NCBI RefSeq assembly: GCF_028867965.1
Contig: NZ_JAPQNT010000010.1
Location: 1-64,000, forward strand
Length of the DNA stretch: 64,000 bases
Direction of reading: 5' to 3'
DNA from: Flavobacterium sp. SUN046
GTDB lineage: Bacteria; Bacteroidota; Bacteroidia; Flavobacteriales; Flavobacteriaceae
Shown here: one piece after another, positions 41,722-51,278 of the stretch
Layout: each line of letters begins with the position of its first letter
Numbering within the stretch: the stretch's first letter is position 1
The notes under the pieces: model-generated
The model's input: the letters and a program-made list of their open reading frames with translations, nothing else
Told to the model about the DNA's origin: nothing
The model's database searches: none
Program-made: the position numbers and the translations under genes

Positions 41722-43635
41722 ATGAATGTTAGTTCAATTAAAACACCGGGAGTTTACATCAATGAAATCGATGCTTTCCCACAATCGGTTGCTCAAGTTG
41801 CAACAGCTATTCCTGCATTTGTAGGATACACAGAGAAAGGTTCAACAGAACCTACACGAATAGTTTCGATGCTAGAGTACAAGCAATTGTTTGGAGGCGG
41901 TCCACAACCGGCTACAATTAGTATTAGTTTAGATGCTGATAACACTCCTACTTCAGCTACAAATGCCGCAGAAAGTCAATATAATTTGTATAATAGTTTG
42001 CAACTTTTTTATGCAAATGGAGGTGGAGAATGTTATATTGTTTCTGTTGGAACGTATTCTTCAGCTATAACTGGAGTAAAATTAATAGCTGGTTTAGATA
42101 AACTTAGAAGCTATGACGAACCTACTTTATTATTGTTTCCAGATGCAATAGCTTTATCTGCAACAGATTTGGGTCTTGTTCAACAACAAGCTTTATTGCA
42201 ATGCGAAGATTTAATGGATCGATTTGTTATCATGGATGTGAAGCAAGTTTCCAACCCGACAAACACAGAATCACAAAATCTTGATAGTAGTACTCTTGAC
42301 TTTAGAAATGGAATAGGGATAAATGCTTTAAAATATGGAGCAGCATACTATCCAAACTTGGTTTCAAGTTTTAATGAGTATAGTTTTAGTTATAACGACA
42401 TTAATTCAAAAATGCCAGCTAATAAAAAGTTTGCTGATTTGTATCCAGATGTAGCAGATATAGGTTTATTTGATAAATTACTCCCAATTGTAAAAGGGTA
42501 CAATGATGCATGGGGATTAATTGGAAATCAACCTAAAAAAGAGCAGTTTTCTGCTATTACTAGTAAAGCATTGTTAGTTTCATCTATAAAAAACAGTACC
42601 GATTTATTGAAAATTTTTGCAGATGCTGAAACAATTATCGGAAGTGATAATTTAAAAGGATTCGTTAAAAGTGATTTAATTAGCTCAAGATTAAAATCTT
42701 TGTTAGCTAGTATAATAGATTTTGGAGTGACTTATAATGTAAAAGCTTCATCAGCTCTTGTTTTAAATGATTTTAATTTGGGTGGATTCGATATTAATTG
42801 GGATGTTCCAACAACACTTCCAGTTTTTTCAGCATCAAATCAATATGCAGGAAGATTAACTTCTGGAACAGGTACATCAGAAGCGACTGATAATTCTAAA
42901 GTTTTGTCTCAGTATAATGAATTGCATGCTAGAATAGTAGCCGCACTTAACGCTTCAGTAATTTTAGTAAATAAGTTTCAATCTATTCAAGAAGCAAATT
43001 TACTTCCAAAACTACCTCTTTTTTCTACTATTTCAGCAAAATTAAATCAATCAATGAATACGATACCACCAAGTGGAGCAGTTGCAGGTTCGTATGCACA
43101 GACAGATGCTACTAGAGGCGTTTGGAAAGCGCCAGCAAACTTAAGTTTAAATGGAATTATTGGTTTAACAGATGATGTTAATGATTCTGAACAAGAAAAT
43201 ATGAACATTCACGATTCAGGAAAATCTATTAATGCTATTCGCAAATTTACAGGAAAAGGATTTTTGGTCTGGGGTGCTAGAACTTTAGATGGTAATAGTA
43301 ATGATTGGCGTTATGTAAACGTGAGACGATTGGCCATAATGATTGAAGAATCGGTAAAGAAAGCATGTATGCACTATGTGTTTGAACCAAATGTAGCATT
43401 AACTTGGGTTAATGTTAAAGGTATGATTGAAAACTATTTGTCAACCGTTTGGAGTGATGGTGGTTTGGCAGGTGCAAAACCAGAACAGGCCTTTTTTGTT
43501 TCAGTTGGATTAAATCAAACTATGACAGCTCAAGATATTCTTGAAGGTAGAATGATAGTAAAAGTTGGTTATGCGCCTTCAAGACCTGCGGAATTTATTA
43601 TTCTTGAGTTCAAACAAATGTTACAACAATCTTAA
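41722..43635 (+). CDS. tail sheath protein (637 aa)
   Basis: N-terminus SSIKTPGVYINEIDAFPQSV with PAFVGYTEKG is the standard start of contractile sheath proteins. The C-terminal half carries the ISIR-like FTGKGFLVWGARTLDGNSND, WRYVNVRRLAIMIEESVKKA and MIVKVGYAPSRPAEFIILEF, typical of Afp/PVC and phage sheaths. A variable middle (about 190-400) forms the outer domain. It should polymerise around the tube and contract. Only one sheath gene is present, where Afp has three. Confidence 0.93.
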   Translation: MNVSSIKTPGVYINEIDAFPQSVAQVATAIPAFVGYTEKGSTEPTRIVSMLEYKQLFGGGPQPATISISLDADNTPTSATNAAESQYNLYNSLQLFYANGGGECYIVSVGTYSSAITGVKLIAGLDKLRSYDEPTLLLFPDAIALSATDLGLVQQQALLQCEDLMDRFVIMDVKQVSNPTNTESQNLDSSTLDFRNGIGINALKYGAAYYPNLVSSFNEYSFSYNDINSKMPANKKFADLYPDVADIGLFDKLLPIVKGYNDAWGLIGNQPKKEQFSAITSKALLVSSIKNSTDLLKIFADAETIIGSDNLKGFVKSDLISSRLKSLLASIIDFGVTYNVKASSALVLNDFNLGGFDINWDVPTTLPVFSASNQYAGRLTSGTGTSEATDNSKVLSQYNELHARIVAALNASVILVNKFQSIQEANLLPKLPLFSTISAKLNQSMNTIPPSGAVAGSYAQTDATRGVWKAPANLSLNGIIGLTDDVNDSEQENMNIHDSGKSINAIRKFTGKGFLVWGARTLDGNSNDWRYVNVRRLAIMIEESVKKACMHYVFEPNVALTWVNVKGMIENYLSTVWSDGGLAGAKPEQAFFVSVGLNQTMTAQDILEGRMIVKVGYAPSRPAEFIILEFKQMLQQS

Positions 43636-43664
43636 ATCATTAATTTTAAAAAATATAAATAATC

Positions 43665-44105
43665 ATGGCAAATGCAAATTATCCGTTACCTAAGTTTCAT
43701 TTTAGTGTGGAATGGGGTGGTTCAAAAATAGCTTTTACAGAAGTTTCAGGTTTAAATAAAGAAATGGATTTATTAGAATACCGTTACGGTAATAGTCCAG
43801 AGTTTTTTAAACAAAAAATGGCTGGTATGTTAAAAATTTCAAATATAACTCTAAAAAGAGGAATTTTTGCTGGAGATAATGAATTTTACGATTGGTATAA
43901 TACTGTTGCAATGAATCTTGTTGAAAGACGAAATATTACAATTACACTATTAGACGAAAATCATGCACCGGTAGTAGTTTGGAAGGTTAAAGATTGTTTT
44001 ATCCAAAACTTAAAATGTACTGATTTGAAATCAGATGTCAACGAGTTAGGTATTGATACCGTGGAGATAGCAAATCATGGATTTACAATGGAACATGTAG
44101 CTTAA
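43665..44105 (+). CDS. inner tube protein, T4 gp19-like (146 aa)
   Basis: NYPLPKFHFSVEWGGSKIAF, TEVSGLNKEMDLLEYRYGN, and RRNITITLLDENHAPVVVWK are the standard tube-protein blocks (beta barrel forming hexameric rings). The C-terminal VEIANHGFTME is also typical. It follows the sheath gene by 29 bp. It is the major tube protein, equivalent to Afp1/Pvc1. Confidence 0.92.
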   Translation: MANANYPLPKFHFSVEWGGSKIAFTEVSGLNKEMDLLEYRYGNSPEFFKQKMAGMLKISNITLKRGIFAGDNEFYDWYNTVAMNLVERRNITITLLDENHAPVVVWKVKDCFIQNLKCTDLKSDVNELGIDTVEIANHGFTMEHVA

Positions 44106-44115
44106 TTAAGATTAA

Positions 44116-44562
44116 ATGCCACAATTAAATCCAATAGTTGGTTTTCATTTTTCAGTAGCTTTTGAACTGCTTCCTAAGCAGAGTATTGATGCAAAATTTC
44201 AAAATGTATCAGGTTTGAGAGCTACTGTAGAAATGGAACTCTATAAAGAAGGAGGACAAAATAGATTTACGCATCAATTGCCTAATAGAACTACTTATCA
44301 AGATTTGGTACTTAAACGAAGTTTGACTTCCGATATTTCTAGTCTTTCTAATTGGTGCATGAATACAATTGAAAATTTCAATTTTAAGCCAGCAAATTTG
44401 GTTGTGTCTTTATTGAATGAAAAGGGAATTCCTCTTAAATCATGGTATGTATTTCATGCTATTCCTTTATCTATTGAATACTCTGATTTTAATTCTGAAG
44501 AAAGTAAGTTAGTAATTGAGACAATAACACTAAAATATAATTTTTTCAAAGAAATACTCTGA
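44116..44562 (+). CDS. second tube protein, gp19-like (148 aa)
   Basis: Related to the first tube protein but shorter in the barrel and starting NPIVGFHFSVAFELLPKQSI, with FQNVSGLRATVEMELYKEGG, VVSLLNEKGIPLKSWYVFHA and VIETITLKYNFFKE. Probably the Afp5-like tube initiator that joins the tube to the baseplate, inferred from gene order. It starts 10 bp after the first tube gene. Confidence 0.88.
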   Translation: MPQLNPIVGFHFSVAFELLPKQSIDAKFQNVSGLRATVEMELYKEGGQNRFTHQLPNRTTYQDLVLKRSLTSDISSLSNWCMNTIENFNFKPANLVVSLLNEKGIPLKSWYVFHAIPLSIEYSDFNSEESKLVIETITLKYNFFKEIL

Positions 44563-44566
44563 ATCT

Positions 44567-44740
44567 ATGCCAATAGAAATAAAAGAATTGCACATCAAAG
44601 TAAAAATTGAAGAATCAAAAGATGCTTTCCAAACTACTTTAAGTATAAATACATTGGAGTTGGAATCACTAAAATCTTCACTTGTTAGTGAGTGTATTAG
44701 TAAAGTTTTAGAAAAAATAAAAGAAAGAGAAGAAAGATGA
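44567..44740 (+). CDS. DUF5908 family protein (57 aa)
   Basis: Begins MPIEIKELHIKVKIEESKDA, the usual start of DUF5908 proteins, small members of many eCIS clusters (family knowledge). The rest is helical and charged, ending KEREER. It fits its position exactly: 4 bp after the second tube gene, with a 4-bp ATGA overlap with the LysM-type gene, so translation is coupled. Function unknown; probably a baseplate or chaperone part. Confidence 0.75.
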   Translation: MPIEIKELHIKVKIEESKDAFQTTLSINTLELESLKSSLVSECISKVLEKIKEREER

Positions 44741-45498
44741 TACAATCTGCATTGGGTATAATTGATAAAATGCGTATTGAGGTGTTCAATACAAGTAAAT
44801 ATGATACTCCAAAAAAAACCATTTTTGTTCAGCTTAATCCTGAAAAATATTCTATTAAACAAAATGTTATTTTTTGTGAAGGTCAACCGATAGGAGCTTC
44901 GAATAATGATTTGAAGTTTAATAAAATTGAAGGTGAAGAGGTTAGTTTTGAGTTCCTATTTGATAGTACTGGTGTTGTTCCACCAGGAAAGATTAAGTCA
45001 GGTAGAGGAACTATGTCTTTTTTAGAACAATCATCAGGTTCCTTAAATGGTCCGGTAAATGCAAATTCTACTGACCAATCAAAATCTGTAGAAGAAGAGT
45101 TAGAAGCATTTAAAAATTTGTTAATGGGCTACAATGGTGAAACTCATGAAACATCTTATTTACAAATAATCTGGGGTGGCTATATTTTAAAATGTCGATT
45201 GAAATCTATTGAAATAGATTATACATTGTTCCGTAAAGATGGAAGACCAACTAGAGCAAAAGCTAAATGTGTATTTAAAGGAACTTCTTCTTACAAGTTA
45301 ATGTTGGCCTCTCAGAAAAAGAGTTCGCCGGATTTGACTCATGAACGAACTTTTAATATGAATGATAAACTAACCTTAATGGCAGAAACTATATATGAAA
45401 ACTCTAATTTTTATATTGATGTGGCAACTAAAAATTCACTTTTAAGTTTTAGAACTATTGAAGTAGGAAAAAAAATAATATTTCCACCTATAAAATAA
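44737..45498 (+). CDS. LysM-type tube/baseplate protein, Afp7-like (253 aa)
   Basis: MRIEVFNTSKYDTPKKTIFV, then QLNPEKYSIKQNVIFCEGQP, the insert-rich middle, GGYILKCRLKSIEIDYTLFR and DGRPTRAKAKCVFKG are the CIS tube protein/gp53-like blocks. The last 45 residues (MNDKLTLMAETIYENSNFYI) look like a degenerate LysM. Afp7 links the tube to the spike. The ATG overlaps the preceding stop by 4 bp. LysM Met/Asn positions do not suggest peptidoglycan binding strongly. Confidence 0.83.
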   Translation: MIQSALGIIDKMRIEVFNTSKYDTPKKTIFVQLNPEKYSIKQNVIFCEGQPIGASNNDLKFNKIEGEEVSFEFLFDSTGVVPPGKIKSGRGTMSFLEQSSGSLNGPVNANSTDQSKSVEEELEAFKNLLMGYNGETHETSYLQIIWGGYILKCRLKSIEIDYTLFRKDGRPTRAKAKCVFKGTSSYKLMLASQKKSSPDLTHERTFNMNDKLTLMAETIYENSNFYIDVATKNSLLSFRTIEVGKKIIFPPIK

Positions 45499-45502
45499 GA
45501 TT

Positions 45503-47167
45503 ATGCCAATTAAACCTTATGTTCCTGAGGATGATGTTTTAAAATTTGAATTTAAAGTAGCTAATACTAACAATGGATTAGATTCTTTGTTGAAAGAGGC
45601 TAGTATAAATTTTGAATTGAATAAAATACCTACTGCAAAATTTTCATTTGTTGCTTCAAATATTGAAGTTAATAAAGATCAATTACTGTCAAGTGACTCC
45701 TTAAAAGAGAATGTAACAATCGAGTTTATAATTACAACAGGAAAAGCTAAAAAAACATTATTTAAAGGAAAAATTAAATCTGTTGAGAAAGTTCAGAACA
45801 ACAACTCCATTACAACTAAAATTGAATGCAAAGATTTGGCTCTTTCATTGACTTTTCCCTCAGAAGAAAAAGAAACTAATGATACAACATTTAAAGATAA
45901 ACTTACAAAAATAGCCGATAAATTAAAAGTTGGTGAAGGATTAACTGGTGCGTGGGAAAATGAAAAAATAACATATAATACTTCCACTTTACCTTGGGAT
46001 TTTGTAGTTTCTTATTTAGACTCTATAGGAGTTTTGTTAGCTGTTAAGAATGGTGAACTTTCAGGAATTGATTATAAAAAGGAAGCTCCAACCGAAAAAT
46101 ATGTTGCAGAAAATGGAATAAATGTTTTTTCTTTTTCGGGTAAAATAGATGAATCTAAAAAAATTAAAAAAGTTTCTATCGAAGCATGGGACTCAAGTAG
46201 TCAAGCTTTAAAAAAGTCGGATAGTGAGCAAGATGCACCCAATCCAAATATCAAAACAATAAGATTAAATGAAAATAATCTTACTGAAGGAACTATCAAG
46301 CTCATGGCTGATGCAATTCTTAAAAAGAGTTCTCATACATCAATATCTGGAAAAGTTAGCACTTTTGGAAATTTGAATGCAGGAATAGGCGATTTTATAA
46401 TTTTGAATAAAGTTAATGAATCTATTGATGGGAAAAAAGTTCTAATTTCTGGCGAACTTCATACAATTGAAAATGGTTGTTGGCGAACAGAATATACTCT
46501 CGGATTAGAATCAGAACAAGGATTTGCTGCTAATGCAACAAAAAATAATGCAAATCCTCAAAGTCAAATTGGACAAACAAATCTTGTTAGTGGATTATTA
46601 ATAGGCATTGTAATGCAAATTGAAGATGATCCAAAAAAAGAATTTAGAATAAAGGTTAAGATTCCTGCATTAGCAGAAAATGGAAATGGGGTATGGGCTA
46701 GATTGGCTACTTTAAACGCCTCAAATCAGATGGGAAGTTTTTTTATTCCTAATGTAAATGATGAGGTTATCCTAGGCTGTTTTGGAAGTAATCCAGATAC
46801 ACCTGTAATTCTAGGAGGCTTATATAGTAGTGCTATTAAGCCACCATATGAAATTAAAAAAGAAAATTATATCAAAGCATTTGTTACCAAGGAAGGTACA
46901 AAAATTGAATTTGACGATGAAAAGAAACAAATAGAATTAAGTACAAAAAAAGGGAATAAAATTTTAATTTCTGATGATAAAAAAGGTATAACATTAGAAG
47001 ATGAAAACAAAAATAAGATTGTAATGAATGCTGATGGTATTCTCATAGAAAGCGCTAAAGATATTATACTAAAAGCTAAAGGTGATGTAAAAATTGATGG
47101 CGTTAATATTAAAGTAAAGGCTTCTGCTAATATTGAATTAAAGGGAAGTATGATAAAATTGAATTAG
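45503..47167 (+). CDS. VgrG-like spike protein, Afp8-type (554 aa)
   Basis: The N-terminal 350 residues are the gp27-like hub (SINFELNKIPTAKFSFVASN, LALSLTFPSEEKETNDTTFK). Then comes the gp5 OB-fold (GLLIGIVMQIEDDPKKEFRI, WARLATLNASNQMGSFFIPN, ILGCFGSNPDTPVILGGLYS). The C-terminus is a beta-helix of charged repeats (IEFDDEKKQIELSTKKG, DGVNIKVKASANIELKG). It should form the puncturing spike under the PAAR tip encoded 2 bp later. No toxin domain is fused. Confidence 0.9.
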   Translation: MPIKPYVPEDDVLKFEFKVANTNNGLDSLLKEASINFELNKIPTAKFSFVASNIEVNKDQLLSSDSLKENVTIEFIITTGKAKKTLFKGKIKSVEKVQNNNSITTKIECKDLALSLTFPSEEKETNDTTFKDKLTKIADKLKVGEGLTGAWENEKITYNTSTLPWDFVVSYLDSIGVLLAVKNGELSGIDYKKEAPTEKYVAENGINVFSFSGKIDESKKIKKVSIEAWDSSSQALKKSDSEQDAPNPNIKTIRLNENNLTEGTIKLMADAILKKSSHTSISGKVSTFGNLNAGIGDFIILNKVNESIDGKKVLISGELHTIENGCWRTEYTLGLESEQGFAANATKNNANPQSQIGQTNLVSGLLIGIVMQIEDDPKKEFRIKVKIPALAENGNGVWARLATLNASNQMGSFFIPNVNDEVILGCFGSNPDTPVILGGLYSSAIKPPYEIKKENYIKAFVTKEGTKIEFDDEKKQIELSTKKGNKILISDDKKGITLEDENKNKIVMNADGILIESAKDIILKAKGDVKIDGVNIKVKASANIELKGSMIKLN

Positions 47168-47168
47168 T

Positions 47169-47459
47169 ATGGGAGCAGCAGCAAGAGTTAATGATATGCA
47201 CGTATGTCCGATGGTTACAGGAACGACTCCTCATGTAGGAGGATCAGTATTACCAGGAGGAAACACTACAGTATTAATTGGTGGACAGCCCGGTGCAATT
47301 GTTGGAGATAAATGTGTTTGCACTGGCCCACCAGATTCTATAGCTCAAGGTTCAGCAACTGTACAAATAGCAGGAAAACCCGCTGCGAGAATGGGTGATG
47401 CCACCGCACATGGAGGTAAAATTATTGTAGGATGTCCAACAGTGTTAATAGGAGGATAA
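47169..47459 (+). CDS. PAAR-domain spike tip (96 aa)
   Basis: MGAAARVNDMHVCPMVTGTT, then VLIGGQPGAIVGDKCVCTGP and KIIVGCPTVLIGG show the PAAR repeats that sharpen the VgrG spike. Length is a bare PAAR domain without extension, as in Afp10. It starts 2 bp after the spike gene. Confidence 0.92.
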   Translation: MGAAARVNDMHVCPMVTGTTPHVGGSVLPGGNTTVLIGGQPGAIVGDKCVCTGPPDSIAQGSATVQIAGKPAARMGDATAHGGKIIVGCPTVLIGG

Positions 47460-47461
47460 TT

Positions 47462-47872
47462 ATGAATGATGAAACTTTTTTAGGTACAGGTTGGGGATTT
47501 CCTCCAACATTTAGTTATAATAATAAGACGGTTTTGACTGTTAGTGGAGAAGAAGATGTAAAGCAAAGTTTGCATATCCTTTTAACTACTGAATTAAATG
47601 AACGAGTAATGCGTTCAGATTATGGCTGTAACCTCTCACCTCTTTTGTTTGAAAACATTACAGTTACACTTTTGACGAAAATTAAAGAAATAATTAAAAA
47701 GTCAATTTTGAAATATGAATCAAGAATTGATTTAGAGAACGTTTATTTTGGAGCGGATGATTCTCAGGAGGGAATAATCATAATTGAAATAGAATACCTT
47801 ATAAGAACAACGAATTCAAGACAAAATTATGTTTTTCCTTTCTATTTAGAAGAGGGAACTTATATCAAATAA
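47462..47872 (+). CDS. baseplate wedge protein, gp25/GPW family (136 aa)
   Basis: The ATG at 47462 follows AGGAGGATAATT, while the longer frame overlaps PAAR codons. The product has the gp25 pattern: GTGWGFPPTFSY, DVKQSLHILLTTELNERVMR, DYGCNLSPLLFENITVTL and an EIEYLIRTTNSRQNYVFPF end. It forms the baseplate wedge near the spike (Afp9-like). It starts 3 bp after PAAR. Confidence 0.88.
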   Translation: MNDETFLGTGWGFPPTFSYNNKTVLTVSGEEDVKQSLHILLTTELNERVMRSDYGCNLSPLLFENITVTLLTKIKEIIKKSILKYESRIDLENVYFGADDSQEGIIIIEIEYLIRTTNSRQNYVFPFYLEEGTYIK

Positions 47873-47876
47873 TACC

Positions 47877-50800
47877 ATGGAAAATTGTTCTACAAATATA
47901 GAGATACATCAATCCTCTGGAACGACTCAAGACGAACGTTTTTTGAGTGCATTGCATTCTCATTATTTTCTAATTGATGAAAGAAATGAGGTTGATTATA
48001 TAGAGTTTGCTCAAAAAATATCAGAATTTATTAAGTTTTTTAATGATTCAAATTCAGAAAATGGTAATTGGTCAACTTTTTTTCAATGGGAATCCACCTC
48101 AATTTTAGTCAATCTATTTTTGTGGGATGTTAATAAAATTCAAGAAGACTATAAAGCGGTAAAAGGGAAAATAAAAATAATTGAAGATTTAGACGATTCT
48201 AGTGTTCAAGAGGTTTGCAAAATAGAATTGAAGACTTTTTTCGAAAAAATTAAAGTTCAATTTGAAAAATTTAATATAAAAATAAACCAACTTGACGATA
48301 CAGTAGTGACTAAAAGTTACTTTGTAGATAGTGCTTATCTAATAATTAATCCTAATTCAGCTCCTCATGGTCAGGAAAGAGGATTTCTTCAAATCATATT
48401 AGACGATATAGAAGACAGTACACTTGATTTGAATCCAATTAAGAGTTTAATTTCAAAATACCAATTTGATAAAAATGTGCAAAGACTCATAGGATTGCTA
48501 TTTAACTGGAAACAAGTTAGTGGTGAGAGTGTTGAAAATCAACTAAACAATTATTCAAGTCACTCACCACATTATTCTTTATACTTGGCATTTTTAAAAC
48601 AATTAGGTGTTGCAAAAGACCATTTAAACCAGTTTACTAAAAGACATTTAGACTTTTATTATAAAGATATTCTGAAAATTAAACCTAATAGTGCTACTCC
48701 CGATTATGTAAACCTAATTTTAGAAACGGTCACTCAAACCAGTGGTCTTTTCTTACCACAAGGTAGTGTTTTTTCTGCGGGCAAAAATTCATTAGGCAAA
48801 AATAAATTTTATGCTTCAACTTCAGAATTAGCTATTAATGGTATTAAGTTAGGTTATTTTAAGAGTACATTTTTTCAAAAAAATGTTAGAAGTCAATCTA
48901 ATTTTATAGGACAAAACGCTACTAATACATCATTTAATGTTTTTAAAGATGCTGCTATTGGTTCTGAAACAGGTATTTTAATTGCTAGTCCATTATTTTT
49001 TCTTAATGGAGGTGATCGTTACTTAATGTTAACTATTAATGGAGTTGATATAGAAGCCAAAAATTATAGGTTTTTTATAACTGCTGAACATAAATGTATT
49101 GAAATTTTTGCTGAAAGTTTAACTAATGACGCTACGAATGCTGACACTGAAAAGCAAGTAGTACGATCTTTTTTAGTTATTAAAGCTAATGAAAAAAAAA
49201 TAATAGCTCATGATATAAAAGTTCATACAGAGATAAATGTAATTACTTCTTATCCCGTTTTAAAAATTGTTCCTAAAGATGATAGTGTTATAATTGGGAA
49301 AGACGATAAAATAGGAATAGAGGTTAAAGTTAGAAATAGTAAAAACTTTGTTTTAGCAACCGATACAGGAACAGTAGACATTAATAAACCTTTTGTTCCC
49401 TTTGGAGAATTTCCAAAAAATGGTAGTGGATTTACTATTTGTTGTAATGAATTTGCATTCAAGAAAAACGCTAGGCTTTTTGTTAAAATCAACAATTTAG
49501 CTACTAATGATAATTTTAGTAGTTTAGGTTTAAAAATAATGAAGCTCGACAAAGGATTGTGGAGATCGGTGCATGATGGTGAATCTATTTCAAGTGGAAT
49601 TTTAAATACTAGTCCTATATATGATTTCTATTTGGAAGATAGTATTCCAACTATTGAAAGTGTTTCAGGATATTATAGAATTGAATTGGATGGTGGTGTT
49701 GACTATGAGGACGAGGCATTCTTAAACAATTTTATTACACAAAGTAGAACGCAAGGTGGAATTTTAAAAGCTATTCCAAGAATAGATTCTATTGTTATTG
49801 ATTACGATGTTAAAGATGATTCGTATAACAATGTAATTGATGTTTTTCAGATTATGCCTTTTGGATATCAACAATTGAATAAGAAAGATGAAATAACTGG
49901 AATATGGGAAATTAATTCATTAGAAAATTTTGTCGAAGCAAATAGAGGAGAAATATATTTAGGATTTGATAATGTAGAAATTGGTAATAGTTTAAACTTA
50001 TTAATTCAATTGTCAGAAGGTAGTTCAAATCCATTGAGGGAACCCGCATTATTAGAATGGAGCTATTTAAAATATAAGAATACTTGGGAATCAATTAAAG
50101 TCAGTGAAATTGGTGATGAAACAGATTCATTAATGCAATCTGGATTAATACATTACACTATCCCTGAATTTGATACTTCACAAACAACGATTCTGCCTTC
50201 GGATAAGTTTTGGATTAAAATAAACGTGGATGTAACAGATGCTATATGTCAATTTTTGGGAGTACATACTCAAGCTTTCAAAGCAGTGCTCACCGATTTT
50301 GAAAAAAATGGTAGCTATTTTATTGAGCATACTGAAAAAGAAACGATAACCAAACTTTACGAACCTATAAGTTTTGTGAAAAAGGTATTTCAGCCATATG
50401 CATCTTTTGGTGGTAGTAATTATGAAAATGATGATTTACTTTACCAACGTACAAGTGAACGATTAAGACATAAAAATAGAGCAATAACATCATGGGATTA
50501 TGAGCGATTGATACTTCAAAAATTTCCTAATATTTACAGAATCAAGAGTTTAAATCATTATCGTTATGATACGTTGCCACCTTCAAAAATATCTGCCGGT
50601 TATGTTACATTAATACCTATTGGAAAATCAAACAGTCTTCAGGAAAATATTACTTGGAAACCGTTAGTAAGTCAAGATACTATAAATAAAATCAAGCAAT
50701 ATATTTCTGAAATTGGTTCACCACATGCTCGTGTCATGGTTAAACAACCCAAATTAGAAACTATTGTATTGAAATTCAATGTAAAATACAAAGATTTATC

Positions 50801-51275
50801 AGGTGCCGATTTAAGATTGTATGGGAATAAACTTAAAGATTTAATTAATAAATATTTAAGCCCATGGTCTTTTGGTGAAAATGAAGTTCAGTTTGCCAAT
50901 TCTTTAGAAATTGCATCAATTATTCAATTGATTGATGATCAGTCTTATGTTGATTTTATTACTGATTTTGAAGTTTTACATTACTTCATTAATGAAGATG
51001 GATCGCTTGGAAGCATAGCAAACATAAAAAAAATAATCCCTCATACAGATTATACTTTATTTGTTCCACCTACTTTATTCACCTATCCTGTTAGTAAAAA
51101 TAATAATATAAGCGAAATAAGAAACCTCATTCAATTAAGAAATCTAAATGAAACCTCAAGCTTACAAATAGATCAATTGAGTGATATATCAAATATGGAA
51201 AAAAAAATATACCTAACAGAAAATATAATTTATGACCATATTATAACTCCATTACTAAAAGATAATAATTGTTAA
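47877..51275 (+). CDS. baseplate J-type protein, Afp11-like (1132 aa)
   Basis: Long protein with helical N-terminus and an extended middle of beta domains. The signature near residue 860 is YQRTSERLRHKNRAITSWDY, then ERLILQKFPNIYRIKSLNHY, typical of Afp11/Pvc11. The end has ENVRFANSLEIASIIQLIDD-like and a helical tail. It builds the baseplate wedge. It follows gp25 by 4 bp. Confidence 0.85.
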   Translation: MENCSTNIEIHQSSGTTQDERFLSALHSHYFLIDERNEVDYIEFAQKISEFIKFFNDSNSENGNWSTFFQWESTSILVNLFLWDVNKIQEDYKAVKGKIKIIEDLDDSSVQEVCKIELKTFFEKIKVQFEKFNIKINQLDDTVVTKSYFVDSAYLIINPNSAPHGQERGFLQIILDDIEDSTLDLNPIKSLISKYQFDKNVQRLIGLLFNWKQVSGESVENQLNNYSSHSPHYSLYLAFLKQLGVAKDHLNQFTKRHLDFYYKDILKIKPNSATPDYVNLILETVTQTSGLFLPQGSVFSAGKNSLGKNKFYASTSELAINGIKLGYFKSTFFQKNVRSQSNFIGQNATNTSFNVFKDAAIGSETGILIASPLFFLNGGDRYLMLTINGVDIEAKNYRFFITAEHKCIEIFAESLTNDATNADTEKQVVRSFLVIKANEKKIIAHDIKVHTEINVITSYPVLKIVPKDDSVIIGKDDKIGIEVKVRNSKNFVLATDTGTVDINKPFVPFGEFPKNGSGFTICCNEFAFKKNARLFVKINNLATNDNFSSLGLKIMKLDKGLWRSVHDGESISSGILNTSPIYDFYLEDSIPTIESVSGYYRIELDGGVDYEDEAFLNNFITQSRTQGGILKAIPRIDSIVIDYDVKDDSYNNVIDVFQIMPFGYQQLNKKDEITGIWEINSLENFVEANRGEIYLGFDNVEIGNSLNLLIQLSEGSSNPLREPALLEWSYLKYKNTWESIKVSEIGDETDSLMQSGLIHYTIPEFDTSQTTILPSDKFWIKINVDVTDAICQFLGVHTQAFKAVLTDFEKNGSYFIEHTEKETITKLYEPISFVKKVFQPYASFGGSNYENDDLLYQRTSERLRHKNRAITSWDYERLILQKFPNIYRIKSLNHYRYDTLPPSKISAGYVTLIPIGKSNSLQENITWKPLVSQDTINKIKQYISEIGSPHARVMVKQPKLETIVLKFNVKYKDLSGADLRLYGNKLKDLINKYLSPWSFGENEVQFANSLEIASIIQLIDDQSYVDFITDFEVLHYFINEDGSLGSIANIKKIIPHTDYTLFVPPTLFTYPVSKNNNISEIRNLIQLRNLNETSSLQIDQLSDISNMEKKIYLTENIIYDHIITPLLKDNNC

Positions 51276-51278
51276 TAA